Positions 30,304-37,889 of a DNA stretch of 46,811 nucleotides are shown here, piece by piece (within the stretch, counting starts at the first letter, position 1; the number at the start of each line of letters is the position of its first letter). The notes under the pieces were generated by a model. It searched no databases. It saw only the letters and a list, made by a program, of their open reading frames with translations, and had not been told where the DNA came from. The translations under genes were made by a program, and so were the position numbers. Source of the DNA: Saprospiraceae bacterium (GTDB lineage: Bacteria > Bacteroidota > Bacteroidia > Chitinophagales > Saprospiraceae); NCBI GenBank assembly GCA_012031785.1, contig JAAUTG010000005.1:1-46811 (forward strand), read 5' to 3'.

Positions 30304-31496
30304 AAGTAATTGTTGCACAACCTAATAAGCAATACTGTAATGAACTGCTCAAGGCACTTCAGCAACAGCAATACTTAGCTCGTTTTTATACTTTGCTAGC
30401 AAGTAATAAAATGACTTTGCTACAAAATATTACTCCTAACGCTTTCAAAGGTGAATTGCGCAAGCGTACTTTCCACGACATTCCCCCTGATTTGATTCAT
30501 CATTTTCCTACCTTACTGGTGTATCATAAATTAATGACTGGGGATATTACCAGTAAAGTAAAAAGTTCATTCAAATTCTTTGATCAAGCCGTAGCAAAGG
30601 CATTGCGTAGAGAAATGTTTGACCTCGTCATTAGCTACGAAAATGCTAATTTATATACTTTTCAAGCAGCAAAAGAACAAGGTAAAACAACTGTGCTTGA
30701 CTTAGCACAAGTTCACCATCAGACCATTCGGGAAATTCACGAGATAGTATCCTTAGAAAAAAATCTGACCAAAGAAAAACTCGAATTTGTAGATGATTTA
30801 AAGCAACAAGCACTTGCAGTCACGGACTATACGCTTACGCTTTCTGGCTTTGCTAAATCCACTTTGGTGGATAATGGCATGGCGGCAGAAAATATTTTTG
30901 TAGCTAACTTAGGTATTAATCCTGCTCTATTTACCCCAAAAACAACTTGGAACGCTAACTCAAAACTTACTTTCCTTTTTGTAGGAACAATGACCAGCAG
31001 AAAAGGAATAGACTTATTGTTGAAAGTGTTCAAAGAACTTCGTTTACCAAATGTAGAGTTGCTACTTGTCGGACCTATGGCAGACGCTAAAGACCTGATG
31101 CAACAATATTCCGAAATATTCACCTATATCCCGTTTTTACACCACGAGGACTTAGTGAAATATTACCAAAAAGCCGATGTATTTGTATTTCCTTCTTATC
31201 TTGATAGTTGGGCGCAAACCGTAATTGAAGCTATGGCTTGTGGTACACCTGCCATTGTGACTGTACACACTGGCGCAAAGGACGCGGTGGAGCAGGGGGG
31301 CGGTTTTGTCATTCCAATCAATGATGCCGAAGCATTAAAAGAAAAAATACTTTTCTTTGTAGAAAATCGAACTGCCATTGAAGAAATGGGAAGACGCGCA
31401 CACGAGATTGCCCAGCAATATACTTGGCAGAATTATTACGCCCAAATCGTTGCTGCTATTGAAACCATCGCCAATAAAGAAGGAATTGCACTATGA
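30300..31496 (+). CDS. glycosyltransferase family 4 protein
   Basis: This intact 398 aa GT-B fold enzyme starts on the ATGA overlap with the polymerase-like gene. The C-terminal half has the GT4 nucleotide-sugar site: FLFVGTMTSRKGIDLLL, then the conserved Glu segment DSWAQTVIEAMACGTPAIV, and FVIPINDAEAL. The N-terminal acceptor half (FHDIPPDLIHHFPTLL) is less conserved. It probably adds a sugar to a lipid-linked or surface glycan in the cytoplasm; donor and acceptor are not predictable. Translational coupling on both sides (ATGA overlaps at 30300 and 31493) points to one operon with the polymerase and the second transferase. Confidence 0.88.
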   Translation: MKVIVAQPNKQYCNELLKALQQQQYLARFYTLLASNKMTLLQNITPNAFKGELRKRTFHDIPPDLIHHFPTLLVYHKLMTGDITSKVKSSFKFFDQAVAKALRREMFDLVISYENANLYTFQAAKEQGKTTVLDLAQVHHQTIREIHEIVSLEKNLTKEKLEFVDDLKQQALAVTDYTLTLSGFAKSTLVDNGMAAENIFVANLGINPALFTPKTTWNANSKLTFLFVGTMTSRKGIDLLLKVFKELRLPNVELLLVGPMADAKDLMQQYSEIFTYIPFLHHEDLVKYYQKADVFVFPSYLDSWAQTVIEAMACGTPAIVTVHTGAKDAVEQGGGFVIPINDAEALKEKILFFVENRTAIEEMGRRAHEIAQQYTWQNYYAQIVAAIETIANKEGIAL

Positions 31497-32632
31497 ACAT
31501 TTTACACATTGTTCCCTCCTACAAACCAGCTTACATTTATGGTGGCACTATCACAGCGGTTGCTGGTCTTTGTGAAAGTCAAGCAAGTTTAGGACATCAT
31601 ATTATGGTTTATACCACAACAGCCAATGGTGCCAATGAGTTGGATATTCCTACTCAACAAGCCCAACTAGTAGATGGCGTTAAAGTATTGTATTTTAAGC
31701 GTTTGACAAAGGATCATACCCATTTTTCGCCTACTTTACTCGCTACGCTGTGGAAAACTGTAAACAAAGTAGATGCTGTGCATATTCATTCTTGGTGGAA
31801 TTTCGTGACGATGCCAGCCGTGTTTATCTGCTGGTGGCGCGGCGTTCAGCCTTTTTTTTCCCCTCATGGTATGTTGAGCACGTACAGTTTAGAAAATCGA
31901 AATACAGGACTTAAATCACTTTTCCATAAAACGGTGGGACAGTTTTTGTTAAGAAAGACGACCTTACACGCTACTAGCCAGCAAGAAGCTAATGAAGGTA
32001 AACAATTGATTCCCAACTGGAAATATATTCTTGCTTCTAACATCGTAGAACTACCTTTACGGAAAGACTACCAAACTATTCCTTCCACAGCGGCACTTTT
32101 TAGGTTAGTATTTTTATCTCGGATTCATCCCAAAAAAGGATTGGAGTTGCTTTTTGAAGCTCTTGCACAGTTGGACTTTCCCTTCCTTTTCCAAATAGCA
32201 GGTAAAGGCGAAGATAGTTACGAAGCTACCTTAAAAAACCTTGCTCAAGAACTCAATATTGCTCATGCTATTGAATGGGTAGGTTGGTTGGATGGAGATG
32301 AAAAATATGAATTGCTTGCCAACGCTGATTTGTTTGTGCTTCCTTCTTACAACGAAAATTTTGCAATGGTAGTGGTAGAAGCCCTCGCTGTAGGTACGCC
32401 AGTATTGCTTTCTGATCGCGTAGGGCTTTGCGATTACGTGGCAGAGCAACACTTGGGATGGATTTGTAAATTAGATACTCTCGCAATTGCACACCAACTA
32501 CGAATCATTCAACAAGAACAAGAACAACGCCAACGTATTCAACAACTGGCACCTATCCAAATTTATAAAGACTTTTCATCAGAAGCAATAGCGAAACTAT
32601 ATTTGGAAAAGTACGCTTTGAATTTAATATAA
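31493..32632 (+). CDS. glycosyltransferase family 4 protein
   Basis: This intact 379 aa GT4 enzyme overlaps the previous gene by 4 bp. The N-terminus MNILHIVPSYKPAYIYGGT has the glycine-rich loop of the acceptor domain. HIHSWWNF and SPHGMLSTYSLENRN are typical for GT4 transferases of exopolysaccharide loci. The donor half shows RLVFLSRIHPKKGLELLF, the EATL/GWLDGDEKYELLANADLFVLPSYNENF block, and MVVVEALAVGTPVLLSD. It is the last gene of the glycan operon; no clear terminator follows. The donor sugar is unknown. Confidence 0.88.
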   Translation: MNILHIVPSYKPAYIYGGTITAVAGLCESQASLGHHIMVYTTTANGANELDIPTQQAQLVDGVKVLYFKRLTKDHTHFSPTLLATLWKTVNKVDAVHIHSWWNFVTMPAVFICWWRGVQPFFSPHGMLSTYSLENRNTGLKSLFHKTVGQFLLRKTTLHATSQQEANEGKQLIPNWKYILASNIVELPLRKDYQTIPSTAALFRLVFLSRIHPKKGLELLFEALAQLDFPFLFQIAGKGEDSYEATLKNLAQELNIAHAIEWVGWLDGDEKYELLANADLFVLPSYNENFAMVVVEALAVGTPVLLSDRVGLCDYVAEQHLGWICKLDTLAIAHQLRIIQQEQEQRQRIQQLAPIQIYKDFSSEAIAKLYLEKYALNLI

Positions 32633-33141
32633 GCATTTTGGGCAAATAAAAAGAATTGGGGGCATACGGGCGCTTTCATCTGGCTACAGTCATTAAAAAA
32701 AAATGGTTCTCAGAAAAATTACGGCATAAATACGATTTTTAAGCTATGAAATACCGTGAATAAATAACTCAAAATAAATTCTCACAAATCCCATAATAAC
32801 TTTCCAAGAACCAAAAAATTGAAACAATAAAAATTATGGACGTTTTCACTTTTGTTTTTGCAACTCGACAATTTTTGAATTTACACAGCGTGCGTTTCTT
32901 TAAAAGAATGATGCAAAGATACGAGCCTTTTTTTCCTTCGGTATCCCTCAAATGGGTGAAATTAATAAAACCAAATTTTATTTCATCGCTCTGTGGTAGC
33001 AAGTAAGATAGGAGTATAGTGTTTAGGTTAATTGTCTGATAATAAAGTGATTGTTAAATGACTAAAAATTATAGATAAACAGCTAATTGTTTGCTATCAA
33101 CTATCATAGTATGCGATTAGGGACGAGCTATGAAGACCGTA
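32633..33141. other. 509-bp intergenic region with an orphan promoter element facing minus
   Basis: No convincing gene was found. It contains the promoter and upstream element at 32914-32964, directed to the minus strand, but only AT-rich sequence without a credible ORF or RNA gene downstream of it. A minus-strand frame at 32769-33002 starts upstream of that promoter and looks fortuitous. Confidence 0.45.
32914..32964 (-). promoter_or_regulatory. promoter with conserved 23-nt upstream element (copy A)
   Basis: On the minus strand the -7 box reads TATCTTTG (32914-32921). Twenty bp upstream begins an element (32942-32964) whose plus strand starts TATCCCTCAAATGGGTGAAA. The same element, with one mismatch, lies at almost the same distance from a -7 box upstream of the response regulator gene (36405-36456). 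Confidence 0.55.
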
Positions 33142-33957
33142 TTATCTCATCTTTTCTGAAGGTAAAATGAAATATTTGGAGTAAGGTGCTTGCCAAAAAC
33201 CAATGGCAAATAAAATTTGGGCAATTATACTCAAGCCATTTTGTGTAATCATCATGACAGAGTAGAAATTATAGTCCACTGCATTAATTTGATGTCCAGC
33301 CATAGACACGAAAAGTCCAATTAGATTAGTGAACATAACTCCAAAACTAATCCAAAAATAAGGATTTTTCTTTACTGGAATGTTGATATTGGTTTTAAAA
33401 AGATACCATAAATGAACAGCGGACAGTATGATACAGAAAACTGCATTTGCCATAGGATTAAAAATACCAATTCGATTATGTCCTTCTATGAAAAAAAAGT
33501 TAAGAGTTGCAGCAAAAGATAGGAACACCGTAGCTTGTTTGAGCAATAGTGTGTACTGATGAGGCAATAATTTAATATAGAATATACCTAAAATGATGAA
33601 ATTAATTAAAATATATGAGATTTGTAAAAAGCTGGTATCATAAATATAGTAAGCATTCATAAAGTTAATTATCCAATCAAAATGATGAATCGAAATCCAA
33701 ATGAACAATTGCTCTATCAAATTTGCTCCTAACATGCAGCCACAAAACAGAGAAAAAATCTTTAGCGTTGGATTTAAAAATCTCCAACGCCATAGACTAA
33801 TAGAAAGAGGATAAATTATAGTTAAAACGGAAACTTTGCCTGTACAAATAAACAAGAAGTCTCCTGTAAATTGACCACAATCCATGTAAGCAAGGTAAAC
33901 TGGAAACAAAAAAGCAAACAAAATCAACAAGTAATAATATAATTTATCCTTTTTCAT
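33142..33957 (-). CDS. seven-helix integral membrane protein of unknown function
   Basis: The 271 aa protein has about seven hydrophobic segments, roughly at residues 10-23, 38-55, 66-88, 110-128, 142-158, 170-187, 205-222, with a final one near 240. The N-terminal MKKDKLYYYLLILFAFLFP acts as the first helix. NPYFWISFGVMFTNL near the sixth helix resembles a motif (PFFWxxxG) I remember from uncharacterised membrane proteins found next to histidine kinases in Bacteroidota; that link is from memory. It starts 12 bp after the end of the 167-codon reading of the preceding gene, so the two are probably cotranscribed. A sensory or transport role would be guesswork. Confidence 0.7.
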   Translation of the reverse strand: MKKDKLYYYLLILFAFLFPVYLAYMDCGQFTGDFLFICTGKVSVLTIIYPLSISLWRWRFLNPTLKIFSLFCGCMLGANLIEQLFIWISIHHFDWIINFMNAYYIYDTSFLQISYILINFIILGIFYIKLLPHQYTLLLKQATVFLSFAATLNFFFIEGHNRIGIFNPMANAVFCIILSAVHLWYLFKTNINIPVKKNPYFWISFGVMFTNLIGLFVSMAGHQINAVDYNFYSVMMITQNGLSIIAQILFAIGFWQAPYSKYFILPSEKMR

Positions 33958-33969
33958 AATTGATTAAGA

Positions 33970-34471
33970 TTAAGGTTGTGGCGGAATTCTAACGCCAGTT
34001 GTTGCGCCACCACCACCACTTCCTGGAGGATTGAGTAAGGTAAAATCGGTCAACACTATCAATGCAGTAGTGAGTATTTGAATTTTGAATTACACCAATA
34101 CGTCCCAAAATGATAATCGTGTGGAGTGGTTTTGTCAGTTCAGGAATTTCCGCTCTCATGGCTCTAAATACAGATTCATTCATTACAAAGTAATGCTCAT
34201 CTCTGCGCGTGTCAGCCAATAATTCTTCCATACCTTCTTCAAACACTACCCATTCTGCATTCGCCAAAGATGGGTTGTCAATGTTAGTCACTTTGAATGC
34301 TATTTCTTTGGTAGAAGCCGCATCAAACAGTTGGTTAAGTTGCCAAAAAGGAATTGGAAATACTTTTTCTTCCACTGGACTTCCCCAATAGTTGTTGACC
34401 AATTCTTCCATTTCATTGAGCGAATCTATATCACTCACAATACTTACTGAGGCTCTAATTACGGTTGCCAT
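33970..34471 (-). CDS. hypothetical protein, 160-167 aa, possible C-terminal frameshift and Gly/Pro-rich tail
   Basis: The uninterrupted frame gives 160 aa, ending with an odd run of four Trp and Arg/Asn (stop at 33989). Shifting one base near 34055 instead gives a tail TDFTLLNPPGSGGGGATTG then VRIPPQP, ending at 33970. Because the rest of the window is full of single-base errors and this tail reads naturally, I favour the second end. The body (MATVIRASVSIVSDIDSL..., IAFKVTNIDNPSLANAEWVV, HTIIILGRIGVIQNSNTHY) is soluble, has no signal peptide, and matches no family I know. It lies between a secreted protease gene and a membrane protein gene on the same strand. Confidence 0.55.
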
Positions 34472-34630
34472 TTGAAAAATTTTAGATAATTATAAAATAT
34501 TTTATTCTTCTGTATTTCGTCAAAAGTGTGAGTGATGAACAATAAATAAAGTATGATTCTTCATTTTACAACTCATTTATTTTCAAGTAATAAACTCGAA
34601 ACTTATAATTTGTAATTCATCACCACTAGG

Positions 34631-35572
34631 TTAATCCTCTTTGCGAAATATTAAATTTAGCTCCTTGTATCTTTTTTGAAGTCTTATATTGTTCCTGTTA
34701 TTTAAACTTGGTGAAATATTTGACGCGCTTATATTAGCCACTTCAAAGATTGCTTGCTGATAAGGGATGTGATTCCCTAATGTATCTCGATAAATTGTAT
34801 CTAACCGCTCACATGCTACACAACTGCGAATGTGGCTGTTGGTGGACAAAGTGTTTGGTTGAATAGAATGCACAATCCCCAATACGCCTGTAATTTGGTA
34901 GCCATTTTTAGTATCATATCTTTTACTTGAAAAGATGGAGTACGGAAGGACTAATTCCTGAGTAACCGTACAACAAGGTTTCCAAGGGTCGTTAGCAACG
35001 ATAAATTTTGTTCCATTTTGTACCCCATAACCTTTCACTACCACTGCATGAGTTGCGTTAATTCTACTATCTGTCCCGATAGCACTGATGTTGATAAGGA
35101 AAGGTCTGCACGATTCGATTTCATGGACAATTTTTTCCCAACTAAAAGGAGCGTTAGTATCGTTAATTTCTTGTGAAGAATTGAACCCTATAAGCGTGAA
35201 AATAAGGTCGTAATAATCTGGTTGCGCTTTAGCTCCAGCGATAGAAAACGGAATAGTATATCCTTGCAATCTATGGTTACAATTTGTTCTTTGAACCATC
35301 TCACAGCCTTTTGCACAGTCGAGGCAACAAATATCTTCTTTGATTTGAAAATTAGGATTCTCAAGTTTTATCCTTGACTTGACCAAATCGCATTGGGTGA
35401 CTGCCTTCCCTTTATGAAATTTAATAATCATATCCATGCAAGCTGCCCAACACCAGTTGCTTGTCTCTTGGGCAACGTAAGGTACATTCATTTGCTTCCC
35501 TATTTGTGCATGAAGCGGTTTAGTGAAACAAAAAGTAAGTAACAATATGAATTTTGGTATTAAACTTTTCAT
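34631..35572 (-). CDS. secreted papain-like cysteine protease (C39/C70-like)
   Basis: The 313 aa protein has a signal peptide (residues 1-22, ending LHAQ). The mature part opens with MNVPYVAQETSNWCWAACMD, the WCWAAC nucleophile motif with C41 as the probable catalytic Cys. H175 (NATHAVVVKGYG) and N194/D195 (VANDPW) complete a papain-type triad. This arrangement matches papain-like families such as Peptidase_C39_2 or C70 (AvrRpt2-like). Several other cysteines (ICCLDCAKGC, KPCC) may form disulfides. It starts 11 bp after the response regulator stop and is probably in the same transcript. The substrate is unknown; its secretion argues against a classic ABC-transporter leader peptidase role. Confidence 0.75.
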   Translation of the reverse strand: MKSLIPKFILLLTFCFTKPLHAQIGKQMNVPYVAQETSNWCWAACMDMIIKFHKGKAVTQCDLVKSRIKLENPNFQIKEDICCLDCAKGCEMVQRTNCNHRLQGYTIPFSIAGAKAQPDYYDLIFTLIGFNSSQEINDTNAPFSWEKIVHEIESCRPFLINISAIGTDSRINATHAVVVKGYGVQNGTKFIVANDPWKPCCTVTQELVLPYSIFSSKRYDTKNGYQITGVLGIVHSIQPNTLSTNSHIRSCVACERLDTIYRDTLGNHIPYQQAIFEVANISASNISPSLNNRNNIRLQKRYKELNLIFRKED

Positions 35573-35583
35573 GTAGTGTATCT

Positions 35584-36222
35584 TTAAATTAACTTATCTT
35601 CAATTGCCTTAATGACAGCTTGCGACCGAGAAGTGACCATGTAGTTTGTTGTATATGCTTTTTAAATGCGATTTCACCGTTTCTATAGATAAGTGAATTT
35701 GTTCAGCAATTTCTTTATTAGTTAATCCTTTTGTTAAATAATTCAGTATTTTCTAGCTCTCTTTACAGTAAGTACAGTGTATTCAGGCTATTTTCTAACG
35801 AGGCTAGACAAAAAAGAATTCCTCACCTTTCCAGCAATAATGGGGGAATAAAAAACACCACCTTGATGCACTTCAATAATAGCTTCTTCAAGTTTATCAA
35901 AGGAACTACTTTTAAGCACATAGCCCCAAGCTCCCCTACACAGCGCAATAAAAATACTGTGGTTATCTTCAAATTGCGTTTGTATAAGAACTTTGGTATT
36001 TGGGATAAACATGTTAATCTTTGATAGGGCATCTAAACCAGATATACTTGGCATTTCTATATCCATTAGCACCACATCAGGCTTATATTCTTTAATTTGT
36101 GAAATAACTTGCTTGGCATTTTTAAATGATTTAATTAAACATATACTTGTAGAGTCTGCCAGCGCGTCCGTTAAAGCTTCTCGAAACTCTTTGTTATCTT
36201 CATAAAGCAATACCCTGATCAT
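35584..36222 (-). CDS. NarL/LuxR-type response regulator, with an in-frame TAG and a frameshift before the HTH
   Basis: The receiver domain is intact: acidic pocket E8/D9 (LLYEDN), phosphorylation site D54 (VVLMDIEMP), and conserved Lys near 104 (GYVLKSSS). The open frame stops at a TAG (35788-35790) after 144 residues. The same frame continues past it with PEYTVLTVK, and after one shift near 35755 the DNA encodes a full LuxR HTH: LEILNYLTKGLTNKEIAEQI, then HLSIETVKSHLKSIYNKLH, and after another shift VTSRSQAVIKAIEDKLI, ending at a TAA at 35584. So the gene is a complete regulator in origin. Whether the breaks are errors or decay is open. The partner kinase lies upstream at 36466-37535. A promoter with the 23-nt element precedes it. 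Confidence 0.75.
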
Positions 36223-36228
36223 AAGTCA

Positions 36229-36400
36229 TCAGCAATTAAGAGTTGATAATACAGGAATAGATATATTAAAATGCCATTCCCATTTGCCTTTTCCATTATC
36301 TGTTTTTATTTCAATCCGTATATTCAGTGATTTAGCCACGGTTTTCAGCCTATTTTAAAAGACCAAAGACTAAACTCTTAGCGCCAATTGTGTTTATTAC
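36229..36400 (-). pseudogene. possible remnant of a second histidine kinase C-terminus
   Basis: Between the kinase and regulator genes, two frames joined near 36352 encode VINTIGAKSLVFGLLK and then RLKTVAKSLNIRIEIKTDNG followed by KGKWEWHFNISIPVLSTLNC and a stop 7 bp before the regulator ATG. The pattern (G.KSLV..LL, NGKG, F.ISIP) resembles the last part of a HATPase_c domain. No start codon or upstream kinase portion is present. It may equally be a chance reading in a leader region. Confidence 0.3.
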
Positions 36401-36404
36401 ACTA

Positions 36405-36456
36405 CAAAGATGCGATTTAGTTCTTTATGTCGCTATCCCCCAAATGGGTGAAATTA
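36405..36456 (-). promoter_or_regulatory. promoter with conserved 23-nt upstream element (copy B), upstream of the response regulator gene
   Basis: On the minus strand the -7-like box is CATCTTTG (36405-36412). Twenty-one bp upstream is the element at 36434-36456, identical to copy A except for one base; its plus strand starts TATCCCCCAAATGGGTGAAA. Its core CCCA-TT-TGGG is an inverted repeat, as expected for a dimeric regulator site. The leader to the regulator ATG would be about 175 nt. Confidence 0.55.
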
Positions 36457-36465
36457 TGGTTTATA

Positions 36466-37535
36466 TCACAAATAAGGTACTGTAATATAAACACAAGTAC
36501 CTTGACCAAGCGTAGATTGGATGTTAATGTCCATGAAACCCTCTCGACTGTATGCTATCAAGTTGCTAATGCCACTGCCTTTGGTAAGACAGTTTAAGTC
36601 AAGTTCAAACCCAATACCATCATCTTTTATTTGTACTTGTAAATCTCTGCCAATGTGGGTGAGATGTGTGATGATGGTGGCAGCTTGTGAATGTTTAATA
36701 GCATTGTTAATCGCCTCTTTCATCACAAGGTATAGTTTATTAACGCGATTAATGTCTAACTGCGTTTTGATTTCTGGGTTCATTTCGTTGATAAATTGAA
36801 AGTTTATCCCTTGTAGTAGCGAATTCTCTCGCCCAAAACTACACACCTCTTCTAAGACAATAGGAAAGGCATCTTTTTTAGGGTCCACCAAGTCGAACAC
36901 AAAACGCAACTTTTTTTGAATATACCCAAAAGGTCATAAATTTTGTTGACATCTTCTTTTGTTTTAACGTCAAGAGCAGCCATTTTGCGCTTTAAAATAT
37001 CCAATCTTAACGAAGCACCACTCAAATCGCCGCCAATATCATTGTGAAGTTGATTTGTCCAATCTCTTCTCAAGTCTGTAAGTCTTTCTTGACTCCTATT
37101 GGTGTTTATAGAAACTAAATACATACCTCCCGCAAACAGCAACATTAGGTAAGTAATTAGTAGAAGCGAGAACCACCAAGCACTCATCATATCAGGTTTT
37201 ACCTGAATACTCAAACTACATAATTGCAGGGTACTAGAATCAGTTGTTATGGTTCCATGAAAGGAGTAACGATTGCTCTTCACTTTGGGTAAAACAGTAA
37301 AATAAGATGTGGTCGTGTAAGACGTATCATTAAAAATATATTTATAAGTGGCGTTGGCGATGATAGGAAATTCAATCATTAAAGTTTGATTAGAATACGC
37401 AACGATAGAATTAGGAACTTGCTCTTGTTTTTCTCCACCCACCCAAATTGCTTTGAGTGAAATAGAATCAGCATAAGCAAATATATCAGAAGAATTCCAA
37501 ATAATGATGCAGAAAATCAATAGTATTTGTTTCAC
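36466..37535 (-). CDS. membrane sensor histidine kinase (Y_Y_Y-like sensor, HisKA_3-type), one frameshift
   Basis: The protein is about 356 aa. A signal peptide or first helix (MKQILLIFCIIIW) is followed by an extracytoplasmic beta domain of about 110 aa and then SAWWFSLLLITYLMLLFAGG, a membrane helix preceded by WWF as in proteins with a Y_Y_Y domain; the beta-propellers of full-size homologues are absent. The dimerisation helix carries WTNQLHNDIGGDLSGASLRL, with His in LHNDIG as the phospho-acceptor. The ATPase domain has KEAINNAIKHSQA (N box) and KDDGIGFELD (G1), and ends CVYITVPYL. A shift in the A7 run near 36908-36915 separates the halves. It probably phosphorylates the regulator at 35584-36222. 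Confidence 0.82.
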
Positions 37536-37889
37536 GGTATAATGGCAATTAGTTAGGAATGTTTATTTACTTGGTTTTGGGTTTCTCTGGGTCAATAAAA
37601 GCTAACTTTTATTACCTGTCAATTTGTTTTTAGACTTTTTAAAATAAGATTAATATGTAACAAAACATCATTTTAGTGTTAATAAATATAAGACAAAACT
37701 AACATATCTATTGAAAAAGTTTAGCCACTTCTTTGTTCAATATTCCAGTTTTAAATTTAGAACTTGTTCAGTTGAGTACGAATGAATCCAGTATCGCTAA
37801 GCGGATAACGTTCCGATGCCCAGAAACGTTCCTTTGCAGTAAACATTTTATAATTAAAATGTACCATATTTTAGAAACAAAACAACGAA
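37536..37889. other. 354-bp intergenic region, no gene seen
   Basis: AT-rich, between the maltokinase 3' end and the kinase gene start. The octamer AACGTTCC occurs twice as a direct repeat near 37807 and 37826. A plus-strand frame at 37733-37993 runs into the maltokinase coding sequence and resembles nothing. No promoter box was found for the kinase. Confidence 0.4.

Noticed and set aside
32769-33002. Minus-strand frame of 77 codons
   Set aside because: It begins upstream of the promoter element at 32914-32964 and contains that element, so it is unlikely to be a gene.
34631-35572. Bacteriocin-type C39 leader peptidase with the orphan Gly-tailed protein as its precursor
   Set aside because: The protease has a secretion signal and no transporter domains, and the orphan protein lacks a short double-glycine leader; the link is only adjacency.
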